Both the position numbers and the translations under genes were made by a program. Shown here piece after piece: positions 1 to 8,156 of a DNA stretch of 64,000 nt. Location: NCBI GenBank assembly GCA_041651575.1, contig JBAZJB010000001.1, positions 496,001 through 560,000 on the forward strand, read 5' to 3'. The stretch is from JAQUOT01 sp041651575. Lineage in GTDB: Archaea; Nanobdellota; Nanobdellia; SCGC-AAA011-G17; JAFCDX01. Under the pieces are notes generated by a model. The model was given only the letters and a program-made list of their open reading frames with translations. It did no database searches and was not told where the DNA came from. Position 1 is the stretch's first letter; each line of letters opens with the position of its first letter.

Positions 1-2
1 CA

Positions 3-674
3 ATGTCTGCACATTATGGCCCTTTTTCTCCTAATGAAAATAAATTAAAATTATTAGGTAATGTTAAAGGCAAAAAAATTCTTGAAATTGGATGCGGTGG
101 TGGGCAGTGTTCTATTGCTTTTGCTAAACAAGGTGCAAAATGTATTGGAATTGATATATCTAAAGAACAATTAAAATACGCAGAGGATTTAGCAAGAAAA
201 AATAAAGTTAAAGTTAATTTTATCCACGGATCTTATCAAGATTTAGGTAAAATAAAATCAAACAGCCAAGATATTGTATTTTCTGCATTTGCTTTACAAT
301 ATTCTCCAGATTTAAAAAAAGTTTTTAAACAAATTCATAGAATTTTGAAAAAAAGAGGCATATTCCTTTTTAGTTTAGATCATCCTTTTTATGCTATAAT
401 GGATGAAAAAACACAAAAAATAAAGAGAAGTTATTATAAAACAGGAAAAAGCATAGAATTAGAAATTTGGCCAGATAAAACAAAGCATAAATTTATAATT
501 TATTTTAGGAAAGTAAGTGATTTTTATAATAGTTTGGTAGAATCGAAGTTCTTTGTAGAAAAAATTATAGAACCTTTTAAATTAGGTGGGGCTTGGAATA
601 ATTATTATGATAAAAATTTAAAATTATGTAAATTAATTGGACCAACAATAATATTTAAAACAAGAAAAATTTAA
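3..674 (+). CDS. Class I SAM-dependent methyltransferase, probably 5'-truncated by the window edge
   Basis: This is a Rossmann-fold methyltransferase of unknown substrate. Motif I reads EIGCGGGQ near residues 28-35, the motif II acidic residue is D51 in GIDIS, and a post-motif region containing SAFALQYSPDL follows. The ATG at base 3 opens mid-domain, about 22 residues before motif I. Members of this family usually carry a further N-terminal helical segment, so the real start probably lies left of the window. The C-terminal half (DHPFYAIMD, then FYNSLVESKFFVEKIIEP) is of the UbiE/Methyltransf_11 type. It converges on acdA with a 9-base gap. The fold is certain; the substrate cannot be read from sequence. 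Confidence 0.75.
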   Translation: MSAHYGPFSPNENKLKLLGNVKGKKILEIGCGGGQCSIAFAKQGAKCIGIDISKEQLKYAEDLARKNKVKVNFIHGSYQDLGKIKSNSQDIVFSAFALQYSPDLKKVFKQIHRILKKRGIFLFSLDHPFYAIMDEKTQKIKRSYYKTGKSIELEIWPDKTKHKFIIYFRKVSDFYNSLVESKFFVEKIIEPFKLGGAWNNYYDKNLKLCKLIGPTIIFKTRKI

Positions 675-683
675 AATAGTTAT

Positions 684-2054
684 TTAATTCTTATTATAAT
701 AATCTACCATTCTTCTAATAGCTTTTACTGCGTCTCCAGGGAATTCAAACACAGGAATATTCTGGTCTTCCATTCTATTCTTAATGAATTTAGTAAAATC
801 CCCTCCTGTAGAAATAACAATTAAGGGTTTTTTCTTTTGATTATTTATTTCAGAAAAAATATTTACTATACCTTCAGAAATCAATGGAGTTTGAGGTAAA
901 ACTATAGTTAAGAGTATATCAATATCTTTTTCTTTAATACAATTATCCAATACAAATTTGTAATCAGAATCTTTAGCAATTCCTGTTAAATCTAAAGGAT
1001 TTTTTACTGTTACTATTGTAGCTAGTTTTTTCTTCAATTCTTTTTTTAAATTAATTGAAATTTCTGGTAATTCCAAATTATTTTCTGAAACAGAATCTGC
1101 AGTTAATATTCCATATCCTCCACCATTAGTTATAATCTGTATTTTTTTACCTTTAGGTTTTATATTTGTTAATTCTAATTTCTCAAATAGTTTAGCAAGA
1201 TTAAACATTTCTCTTAAGGTATTTACTTCAATTAATTTACATTGTTTGAATACAGAAGAATAAATTTCTGAAGAACCAGCTAAAGAACCAGTATGAGACA
1301 AAGCTGCTTGTGCTCCTTTTTCGGTTTTTCCACCTTTAATAATTATAACTGGCTTTTTCTTTGCAACTTCAGAAGCAATTTTCATGAATTTTTTTCCATC
1401 TTTTACTGCTTCAATATAAACACAAATTACTTTTGTATTTTCATCATTTTTTAAAAATTCTAAATAATCTGCTTCATCAACATTTGTACCATTACCATAA
1501 GAAACGAATTTTGAAAATCCATAATTTTCTGTAGCTAATAAATCTAATAAAGCTAAACCTAAAGCACCAGATTGAGTAACAAAAGAAATATATCCTTTTC
1601 TTGGACGCTTCATTCTATTTTTTGGGATAAAAATTGTATCTAAACTTGAAAAAGTATCTAAAATTCCTAGACAATTTACACCAACTGCTTGCATATTATT
1701 TTTATCTAACAAATCCTTTAATTGATTTTCAAGATCAACATTTCCTATTTCTGAAAAACCAGAACTTAAAATTAATACATTTTTTACACCTTTTTTAGCA
1801 CAATCTTTGACTACTTCTAAAACAAAACCAGCAGGTATACAAATTATAGCTAATTCTACAATGTCTTTAATATCTTTTATATTAGAATAAGACTTAAAAC
1901 CTAAAACATAATCTGCATTAGGGTTTACACCATAAATTTTACCTTTAAAGCTTGAAATAAGGTTATTAAATACTATATGACCTACTTTATTTTCCTCTCT
2001 AGAAACCCCTATAACTGCTATTGAACTTGGATTAAAAAACTTATCTAATGAAAT
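684..2054 (-). CDS. acdA: Acyl/acetyl-CoA synthetase (ADP-forming) alpha subunit, with a probable AUU start
   Basis: This subunit makes ATP from acyl-CoA, ADP and phosphate with the beta subunit encoded at 7556. The CoA-binding Rossmann domain is at the N-terminus (IAVIGVSREENKVG), followed by the ligase-CoA domains. The phosphohistidine loop reads GAQAALSHTGSLAG, with the catalytic His in SHTG. The first ordinary start codon in frame is a TTG at 1712, which would delete the whole CoA-binding domain. Reading upstream by hand, the frame stays open to a stop at 2094-2096 and encodes the expected N-terminal domain with no ATG, GTG or TTG. A GAGGTG ribosome site at 2060-2065 lies five bases before an ATT at 2052-2054, giving 456 residues, the usual alpha-subunit length. 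I therefore take ATT as the start. Confidence 0.8.
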   Translation of the reverse strand: MSLDKFFNPSSIAVIGVSREENKVGHIVFNNLISSFKGKIYGVNPNADYVLGFKSYSNIKDIKDIVELAIICIPAGFVLEVVKDCAKKGVKNVLILSSGFSEIGNVDLENQLKDLLDKNNMQAVGVNCLGILDTFSSLDTIFIPKNRMKRPRKGYISFVTQSGALGLALLDLLATENYGFSKFVSYGNGTNVDEADYLEFLKNDENTKVICVYIEAVKDGKKFMKIASEVAKKKPVIIIKGGKTEKGAQAALSHTGSLAGSSEIYSSVFKQCKLIEVNTLREMFNLAKLFEKLELTNIKPKGKKIQIITNGGGYGILTADSVSENNLELPEISINLKKELKKKLATIVTVKNPLDLTGIAKDSDYKFVLDNCIKEKDIDILLTIVLPQTPLISEGIVNIFSEINNQKKKPLIVISTGGDFTKFIKNRMEDQNIPVFEFPGDAVKAIRRMVDYYNKN

Positions 2055-2059
2055 TTTTA

Positions 2060-2104
2060 CACCTCTTAAATCCTTAGTTTTAGAAGGTATATATTATATA
2101 AATA
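2060..2104. promoter_or_regulatory. Shared divergent TATA region between acdA and tRNA-Arg(TCG), plus the acdA ribosome site
   Basis: The stretch 2088-2104 is a run of T and A that reads as a TATA box on either strand. On the minus strand it sits upstream of acdA, whose GAGGTG ribosome site is at 2060-2065. On the plus strand it lies about 25 bases before the tRNA-Arg(TCG) 5' end at 2124. The spacing fits archaeal TATA/TBP promoters in both directions. No operator is visible. Confidence 0.5.
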
Positions 2105-2123
2105 GGTTTCTCTTTGATTTTTT

Positions 2124-2241
2124 GGGCCTATGGTGCAATGGATAGCACGGTCGGCTTCATCGTAAGAAGCTAAGGACCGATTGATCAGGGATGTTGTAAG
2201 AAAGCTCTTGCAACACTGAATTTCGAATCCCTGTAGGCCCA
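2124..2241 (+). tRNA. tRNA-Arg(TCG) with two introns (anticodon loop and T arm)
   Basis: The acceptor stem is GGGCCTA paired with TAGGCCC, with A73 at 2241. The D stem is GTGC/GCAC and the anticodon stem is GTCGG (2150-2154) with CCGAT (2177-2181). The loop between them is 22 bases, so 15 must be removed. Removing 2159-2173 leaves CTTCGGA, the standard Arg(TCG) loop. The T stem CAGGG (2186-2190) is separated from its loop TTCGAAT (2222-2228) and partner CCCTG by 31 bases (2191-2221). That insert folds as GTTGTAAG/CTTGCAAC. The spliced length is 72 bases. Exact splice sites are inferred, and I did not fit a strict bulge-helix-bulge. The 3' half is overlapped on the other strand by the LAGLIDADG gene. 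Confidence 0.82.
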
Positions 2242-2889
2242 TCTTATCATTTCTGCATAATTTTTTAGTCTTTCTGTTTTATAGGGGATAGTTAAATGAG
2301 GCAAAATATATTTTTCTAAAAATATTAAATTCTTATAAGTAATATAAAAACAAGTATCATAACAATTTTTCTTTTTATATTTATAAATATGTGCTCCGCA
2401 TTTCATAAACTTTTTAATTAAATTTTTAAGAGCAATTGCTTTTCTTTCATCAGATATAGAAATATATAATTGATATAACCTTCTATCTTTATTCTTTTTT
2501 AATTTAATATGACCATCTCCGTCTATCAAACCAGCTAAATAAGCACCAAATAAAGAAGGATTCTTTTTTATTTCATAAGGAATCCTCCCTTTTTTCCAAT
2601 TTTTAAAAATAAAATAAATTTTATTAATAGATGTCTGCATTAGGTATAAATTTTTATTTGATCTTTTTCTTATATTAATTTTTCTATTAAAATATTTTTC
2701 TAATATTTCTTGAAATTTTTTTGCCATAGGTAAAGATTTTAGTGCAACACCTAAAATTAAACGTATTCTAGTAAACTTCTCTTTTTTGTCTTTAAATTTG
2801 TAGATACATCCATCTGAATGGAGAACTCCAATAAAATAGGCTATATCTTCATTTATAATTATATTAGGTTTTAAAGTATTTAACCCCAT
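2185..2889 (-). CDS. LAGLIDADG homing endonuclease overlapping tRNA-Arg(TCG)
   Basis: This is a two-motif, single-chain LAGLIDADG DNA endonuclease or RNA maturase-like protein of 234 residues. Motif 1 is FIGVLHSDG (residues 19-27) and motif 2 is LAGLIDGDG (118-126); each carries the acidic residue that coordinates metal. The gene is free-standing, not inside an intron, with its own TATA-like TTTATATAA near 2912-2920 and a GGGGTG ribosome site before the ATG. Its last 19 codons are antisense to the tRNA-Arg(TCG) 3' half, and its stop (2185-2187) falls at the start of the T stem, just before the 31-base T-arm intron. This placement suggests that the tRNA gene, or its introns, is the homing target. 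Target specificity is inferred. Confidence 0.85.
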   Translation of the reverse strand: MGLNTLKPNIIINEDIAYFIGVLHSDGCIYKFKDKKEKFTRIRLILGVALKSLPMAKKFQEILEKYFNRKINIRKRSNKNLYLMQTSINKIYFIFKNWKKGRIPYEIKKNPSLFGAYLAGLIDGDGHIKLKKNKDRRLYQLYISISDERKAIALKNLIKKFMKCGAHIYKYKKKNCYDTCFYITYKNLIFLEKYILPHLTIPYKTERLKNYAEMIRWAYRDSKFSVARAFLQHP

Positions 2890-2960
2890 AATTCACCCCA
2901 TATCCAAGATTATATAAACTTTAAACCTTTTAAAGCAAAAGGGTATATAAACATAACGTT

Positions 2961-3034
2961 GGGGCTGTGGTCCAGCTTGGTCATGATTCGAGGTTAGGGA
3001 CCTCGCGACCCCGGTTCAAATCCGGGCAGTCCCA
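2961..3034 (+). tRNA. tRNA-Pro with anticodon AGG, intronless
   Basis: The acceptor GGGGCTG pairs with CAGTCCC and ends in A73. The anticodon stem CGAGG/CCTCG is perfect and fixes a seven-base loop TTAGGGA, so the anticodon is AGG at 2996-2998. The T arm CCCGG-TTCAAAT-CCGGG is standard. The body is nearly identical to tRNA-Pro(TGG) at 52301, confirming proline identity. A34 is unusual in archaea, where GGG is expected. A TATA-like TATATAAAC lies about 17 bases upstream. The gene sits 39 bases before proS. Confidence 0.93.
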
Positions 3035-3073
3035 TTTACAAAAATTTATAAAATACAAACATTTTCATTAACC

Positions 3074-4531
3074 ATGTCAAAACAAGAGGGAATTACAGTT
3101 AAAAAAGAACAAGACTTTTCTGAATGGTATTCTCAAGTAGTTCAAAAAGCAGAGCTAGCAGATATAAGAAATTGTATACAAGGATTTATTGTGCATAGGC
3201 CTTGGGGCTTTGCAATTATAAAAAAGATTTATGAATATTTTGAAAAAGAAATTGAAAAAGATGGACATACTGCTTATTTATTTCCTATGGTTGTTAAAGA
3301 AGAATATCTTAAAAAAGAAAAAGAACATGCTGGATTTACCCCTGAAGTATTCTGGATTACAGAAGCAGGAGATAAAAAATTAGAAGAAAAATTTGCTTTA
3401 AGACCAACAGGAGAAGCACAAATATATCCAGTATATAGTTTATGGTTTAGAAGTTATAAAGATTTACCTTTCAAAGGTTATCAATCAAGAATTTCTAGTT
3501 TTAGAAATGAAATGACTACCAGGCCTTTTTTAAGAGGAAGAGAATTTTTGTTTTTTGAATCTCATGATGTTTTTAATAATCACGAAGAAGTCTTAAAACA
3601 AATAGATACAGATTTAAAAATTTGTAATGAAGTTTTAAAAGAGAAAATTAAAATTCCATTTTTGTTCTTTAAAAGACCTCAATGGGATAAATTTAAGGGA
3701 GCAGTTGATACTTTTACTCCAGAAACATTGATGCCAGATGGTAAAAAAACGCAATTAGCTTCAACACATGATCTTGGACAAAATTTTTCTAAAGCTTATG
3801 ATATTAAAGTAAAAAATGATAAAGAAAAAGAAGAATATGTTTGGCAAAGTTGTTTTGGTCCAGGAATATGGAGAACTATGGCTTCTATTATAGGAATACA
3901 TGGAGACGATAAAGGTTTAATATTACCTTTTGATATGGCTCCAACACAAATTGTAATTATTCCTATATTATTTTCAGAAAAAGAAAATAAAGTTGTTATA
4001 AAAAAATGCAAAGAAATTCAAGATAAATTAAAAGATTATAGAATTAAATTCGACGACAGAGAAGGAAGTTGTGGTTACAAATATAATTATTGGGAATTGA
4101 GAGGAGTTCCATTAAGATTAGAAATTGGACCAAAAGAAGTTAAGGAAAACAAAATTACTGTTGCATTAAGAACAGGAACTAAAACTACTATAAAATTAAA
4201 AGATTTAATAAAAGAAATTGAAAAAAATGCAAAAATATTAGATAAAAACATAGAATCTAAAGCAAATTTATATTTTAAGAATAGAATTAAAGAAACAAAT
4301 TCTTACGATGAACTTAAAAAAATATTAAAAGAGCATAAAGGATTTGTTAAAGTTCCATTCTGTTCTATGGATTGGGATGGAGAAAAATGTGCAGATAAAC
4401 TAAAAGAAGAAACTACAGCAAACGTCTCAGGAACTTTATATCCAAAAGAAGATAAAATAAAACCAGGACAAAAATGTGTTATTTGTAATAAAAAAGCAAA
4501 TCATATTGTCTATGTTGCTAAAAGTTATTAA
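3074..4531 (+). CDS. proS: Prolyl-tRNA synthetase, archaeal/eukaryotic type
   Basis: This enzyme charges tRNA-Pro with proline and is class II. The catalytic core shows RPTGEAQIYPVY and the motif 2 region SSFRNEMTTRPFLRGREF. The HGDDKGLILP segment precedes the anticodon-binding domain. The C-terminal zinc-like region has Cys residues in FCSMDWDGEKCA and KCVICNKKA, and the protein ends in a terminal Tyr, as archaeal/eukaryotic-type ProRS does. The length of 485 is normal for that type. It lies directly downstream of a tRNA-Pro gene, an unusual pairing of enzyme and substrate genes. Its stop overlaps the stop of the convergent transglutaminase-like gene by four bases. Confidence 0.97.
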   Translation: MSKQEGITVKKEQDFSEWYSQVVQKAELADIRNCIQGFIVHRPWGFAIIKKIYEYFEKEIEKDGHTAYLFPMVVKEEYLKKEKEHAGFTPEVFWITEAGDKKLEEKFALRPTGEAQIYPVYSLWFRSYKDLPFKGYQSRISSFRNEMTTRPFLRGREFLFFESHDVFNNHEEVLKQIDTDLKICNEVLKEKIKIPFLFFKRPQWDKFKGAVDTFTPETLMPDGKKTQLASTHDLGQNFSKAYDIKVKNDKEKEEYVWQSCFGPGIWRTMASIIGIHGDDKGLILPFDMAPTQIVIIPILFSEKENKVVIKKCKEIQDKLKDYRIKFDDREGSCGYKYNYWELRGVPLRLEIGPKEVKENKITVALRTGTKTTIKLKDLIKEIEKNAKILDKNIESKANLYFKNRIKETNSYDELKKILKEHKGFVKVPFCSMDWDGEKCADKLKEETTANVSGTLYPKEDKIKPGQKCVICNKKANHIVYVAKSY

Positions 4532-6474
4532 AATCCTAACCAATATAAAATTCTTGCATAAAATGGAACTTTTCTTACATTAACTAAAAAAGATTTGCTT
4601 GTTTGATAAACATGCCCATTTTCATCTTCATAAGTTATTGATAAATTATTATAAGTTGGACCATATAATTTTTTTCCTGTAAATATAAAAATTCTATTTT
4701 CTTGTTTTACAAAATTATCCAATTTAAAAAATTCTTCTCCATTTAATTTGAAAATAATATTTTTAACAGGAGTATCTACACTTAGTAAAAAAGTCAAATT
4801 AGTGGGTTGTTTGTATAGTATTAAATCTGGAAAATTTAGATTAGATATTTTTAGATTAGGATCATTCAATTGTTTTATAGTAACAAAACTAGCAACATCA
4901 ATAACGTTATTTTTTGCAGTTATTTTTATTTCTTCATTACTAGGTAAGTCTGTAAATACTAAATTTTTAGAGTCTGCTATTGTCAATCCAAAAGTCTTGC
5001 AATCTTGATTTAAACAAACTTGTAAATCATTCAAAACTACATTTCCGGTATTAATAACAGTACAAGTTAGCTCTGCTTTTTCATAATCAAAGTAATAATT
5101 TTTTCCAGGTTTACAATTTAGACTTAATTTTTCTGAATAAATCAAACTTTCTTTTTCTGAATTTTTAGCTAATAAAGTATTTGCTTGTTCTTGAGTAAAA
5201 GTATCATATTCTTCTGCATAATTTATTTTTTCTGAAGCAACCAATCCAAATGAATCTATTACTTCAATTAAAGTAGAATAAATATAATTATTTTCTAAAT
5301 CATTTGGAATTTTTACTGTCCAAAATACTGTTTTTTTCTGTAAAGGTTTTAATAAAACTGTTTTTATATTAGATTCTGTTAATTCTGGTGCTTTTGTAAT
5401 TCTTAATTGAACTGGAACATAGTAAGATTGTAAATTTTCTAATTCTACTTTTATTGGAACATAACTACCAGGACCAACTTGATTAGTTAATGGTTCTATC
5501 TTAATTAATTCTAATTTAGGTAATTTTTCTCCACGAGCAAGTAATTCTGTATTTAAAACAAGTTCTTGTGTATTAATTTCTGTATTATAAGTTCTTCCAG
5601 TAATAGTCAAAGAAGGCATAGAAGAGTCACTTGATTCTCCAAGTCTAATGTGAGTAGCATCAACAAAACCATATTGTCCATAAGTTACATCAAATGGAAC
5701 CCATCCATATCCATGAAGATAAACTTCTGCCCAACCATGATTTCCCCAAGTTCCTAAAGTATTTGTATATGCAACTCCTTCAACGAATTTTGCAGGTATT
5801 TTTACAGACCTTAACATAGAAATAAATAAACTTGTAATTTCATCACAAACACCTTGTTTATTTTCATATACCCAAGAAGATTTTTGTACAACATTTTCTG
5901 TTAAAGTTGTAAGATTATAATTTACATTAGTTCTTACATATTCTGCTATTTTAAAAGCAACCACATAAACATCATCTTCCCCTGCAGCAAGTTCATTTGC
6001 TTTATTTCTTATATTTTCATTTATATCAATATGTTCGGTAGCTTCTAAATAAGAAACTGCCTGAGGATCTGCTGATGTAGCTGGAAATTCTAATTTTGTT
6101 TGTATAGGAGTTATTTTATTTTCAGATACTACCTCTGCAGTAAAACCTAAGTTTAATATTTTAGATTCAGGCTTTTCCCATTTGTAAGTTATTGCATTGT
6201 TTGTAGAAGTTGCTGCTGTTGGATTTGAAATTATGTTTAAATTTGAAACACTTTGCAATTCTGTGTTTTTTGGATATATTTTTAATTCAGAAATTATAGC
6301 ATCAACTTTTGCATCATCCTTAGTTGGATCTAAAGATAAATTCGTAGATAAAGTTAGATACATTCTCATCCAAGAATAAGAACTTGGCTCTTCTATATTT
6401 ATTGCTGAAGCAAATTGAGATAGAATTATTACAGATATTATGAAAAGTATTAATTTATTTTTTATTTTACTCAC
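4528..6474 (-). CDS. Secreted transglutaminase-like (cysteine protease fold) surface protein
   Basis: The protein has a signal peptide (about residues 1-24, hydrophobic LILFIISVIILSQFASA) and a central transglutaminase-like domain. The catalytic triad is visible as C210 (QGVCDE), H246 (NHGWAEVYL) and D262 (PFDVTYGQ). The rest, from about residue 290, is beta-rich with Cys pairs and looks like Ig/CARDB-type stalk domains. It should act outside the cell, cleaving or cross-linking proteins; the substrate is unknown. It overlaps the upstream DHH gene by eight bases, so the two are probably cotranscribed. No clear C-terminal membrane helix is seen, only the short aromatic end VPFYARILYWLGF. Confidence 0.8.
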   Translation of the reverse strand: MSKIKNKLILFIISVIILSQFASAINIEEPSSYSWMRMYLTLSTNLSLDPTKDDAKVDAIISELKIYPKNTELQSVSNLNIISNPTAATSTNNAITYKWEKPESKILNLGFTAEVVSENKITPIQTKLEFPATSADPQAVSYLEATEHIDINENIRNKANELAAGEDDVYVVAFKIAEYVRTNVNYNLTTLTENVVQKSSWVYENKQGVCDEITSLFISMLRSVKIPAKFVEGVAYTNTLGTWGNHGWAEVYLHGYGWVPFDVTYGQYGFVDATHIRLGESSDSSMPSLTITGRTYNTEINTQELVLNTELLARGEKLPKLELIKIEPLTNQVGPGSYVPIKVELENLQSYYVPVQLRITKAPELTESNIKTVLLKPLQKKTVFWTVKIPNDLENNYIYSTLIEVIDSFGLVASEKINYAEEYDTFTQEQANTLLAKNSEKESLIYSEKLSLNCKPGKNYYFDYEKAELTCTVINTGNVVLNDLQVCLNQDCKTFGLTIADSKNLVFTDLPSNEEIKITAKNNVIDVASFVTIKQLNDPNLKISNLNFPDLILYKQPTNLTFLLSVDTPVKNIIFKLNGEEFFKLDNFVKQENRIFIFTGKKLYGPTYNNLSITYEDENGHVYQTSKSFLVNVRKVPFYARILYWLGF

Positions 6475-7504
6475 CTATTTGATTTTTTATATTATCTATG
6501 AATATTGGAAAATCTTCTTTAGCTACACTCGAACCACAAGCATAATCATGGCCACCACCATATCCTTTTACATTTACCAAGGCTTTTTCAATTATTCCAG
6601 GTAAAATTAATTTGCTTGATCTTAAACTCATTTTTATTTCATCGCCTTTTTCTCTTCCTATAATAATTAACCTATCAGGATATTTATAAAGTAATTCGTT
6701 TGATAATTCGGTTGTAAAACTTGTTTTTGCACTAGGATAAATAAATAATAATATTCTTTTATCTTTTTGATATTTCATAGATTCTATTGCTTTTGCTAAT
6801 AATTCTTCATATGCCTTATTAATCTTTGTATAGTTTTTATATAATAATTTTCCTTTAGAAGTTTCTTGATTTAATATTTCATAAGGAGTTTCTATTTTTG
6901 ATAATATAGCTATATTTTTTCTCACATCTGAAGTTTTTCCTTTCAAATTAAAAGAAAATAATTTTACTAAAGTTCCTAATTTAGAATTAAATAAAATATC
7001 TTCTGGTTTTTTTTGATCTTCTAATAAACCTGGAAATTGTTTTTTAAATTCTGGCAAGAAATCTGGAATATACCAATCTGCAATAGAACCTACTGTAGCA
7101 ATCCATAAATTATTATTAAGTGCTTTGTAAACTAAGTAAGTAGTAGGAGAATTATCTTTTTCATCTTTTATTCTGGGATTATAGTATTTTACTCCTTTTC
7201 TTTGAACTAAAGGATGATGATCTACCCAAATTATAGGAACATGAACATTATCAATAAATTCCTGGCTTATTAATGGTTTATCTAAAACAAAAACTATATC
7301 TGGACTTAATTCTTCTATTTTCTTTAAGTATTGTAAATCTAAAACAGGAGAGCTTTTTATTACTATACCTTTAGCATTATCATTTAGTTGTTTCATTAAC
7401 AAATATGAACATAATCCATCAGGATCATCATCAAAGAAAATTAACGGATTTTCAGCATTTACAAGATAATCTTTAATTTCTTTTAATTGTGAAGCAGGAA
7501 TCAT
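6467..7504 (-). CDS. DHH-family phosphoesterase (RecJ/GAN-like nuclease)
   Basis: This is a single-stranded nucleic acid or nucleotide phosphoesterase of the RecJ/GAN group. Metal-binding motifs are FFDDDPDG (residues 23-30), VLDKPL (near 73) and the DHH signature VDHHPL (94-99). The C-terminal DHHA1 domain carries GYGGGHDYACG. The length of 345 is shorter than archaeal GAN (about 450-480), so it may be a minimal form. In archaea such proteins associate with the CMG replication machinery or act on RNA. It is divergent from acdB across a 50-base shared promoter gap. Confidence 0.82.
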   Translation of the reverse strand: MIPASQLKEIKDYLVNAENPLIFFDDDPDGLCSYLLMKQLNDNAKGIVIKSSPVLDLQYLKKIEELSPDIVFVLDKPLISQEFIDNVHVPIIWVDHHPLVQRKGVKYYNPRIKDEKDNSPTTYLVYKALNNNLWIATVGSIADWYIPDFLPEFKKQFPGLLEDQKKPEDILFNSKLGTLVKLFSFNLKGKTSDVRKNIAILSKIETPYEILNQETSKGKLLYKNYTKINKAYEELLAKAIESMKYQKDKRILLFIYPSAKTSFTTELSNELLYKYPDRLIIIGREKGDEIKMSLRSSKLILPGIIEKALVNVKGYGGGHDYACGSSVAKEDFPIFIDNIKNQIGE

Positions 7505-7555
7505 ATAAATTCAAGTTAGAAAAGATTTAAAAAGGTTTATGCCTATTATTTAATA

Positions 7556-8155
7556 ATGAAAATCCTAAAAGAGGATGAAGCAGAGGACTTTCTTGAGAAA
7601 AATGGCTTTAAAGTAGTTAAAAGAGGCTTTTCAAAGGATTATAAGAGTGCTTTGGATATTGCTACTAAAATAGGTTTTCCTGTTGTTTTGAAAAATACTA
7701 ATTTATTACATAAGACTGAAAAATCTGGTGTTAAGCTAAATGTTAATAAAGATGATTTTGAAAAAACCTTTAAAGAATTAAAATCTAATAATATTTTGAT
7801 ACAAAAACAAACTTCTGGTGTAGAATTTTTAATGGGAATTAAAAAAGATAATACTTTTGGTCATGTCATTACTTTTGGTTTAGGTGGAATTTATACAGAA
7901 GTTTTCAAGGATGTCTCATTTAGAGTTTATCCTATAAAAGAAGAAGACGCAGAAGAAATGATAAATGAAATAAAATTCTCAAAAATCTTTGATGCAAGAA
8001 ATGTTAAAGTGAATAAGAAAAATATCATTGAAAATATCTTAAAATTAAATAATTTGATTAAAAAAAATTCAAAAATAACTGAATTGGATATAAATCCTTT
8101 GATTGCAAACGATAAAGAAGCATTAATAGTTGATGCTAGAATTGTTATGGATTAA
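7556..8155 (+). CDS. acdB: Acyl/acetyl-CoA synthetase (ADP-forming) beta subunit, ATP-grasp
   Basis: This ATP-grasp subunit should phosphorylate ADP from the phosphohistidine of the alpha subunit encoded at 684. Motifs are KIGFPVVLKNTNLLHKTEKSGV near the N-terminus, FGHVITFGLGGIYTEVFKDVSFR in the middle, and ELDINPLIAND at the C-terminus. The 199 residues are slightly below the usual 230 or so. The alpha and beta genes are 5.5 kb apart on opposite strands, so they are not one operon. The gene is followed after one base by an MFS gene. Confidence 0.9.
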   Translation: MKILKEDEAEDFLEKNGFKVVKRGFSKDYKSALDIATKIGFPVVLKNTNLLHKTEKSGVKLNVNKDDFEKTFKELKSNNILIQKQTSGVEFLMGIKKDNTFGHVITFGLGGIYTEVFKDVSFRVYPIKEEDAEEMINEIKFSKIFDARNVKVNKKNIIENILKLNNLIKKNSKITELDINPLIANDKEALIVDARIVMD

Positions 8156-8156
8156 A

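Noticed and set aside
1712..2096. Apparent frameshift or truncation of acdA
   Set aside because: Reading upstream of the TTG, the same frame stays open and encodes the expected CoA-binding domain. No frameshift is needed; the start is simply noncanonical.
2155..2176. Selenocysteine or suppressor tRNA (TCA in the unspliced loop)
   Set aside because: TCA appears only if the loop is read without splicing. Removing 15 bases gives the canonical CTTCGGA loop of Arg(TCG), and the arms are those of a normal-length tRNA.
8130..8156. MFS start at 8130 inside acdB
   Set aside because: The nine extra codons are acdB sequence in another frame. The ATG at 8157 directly follows the acdB stop.
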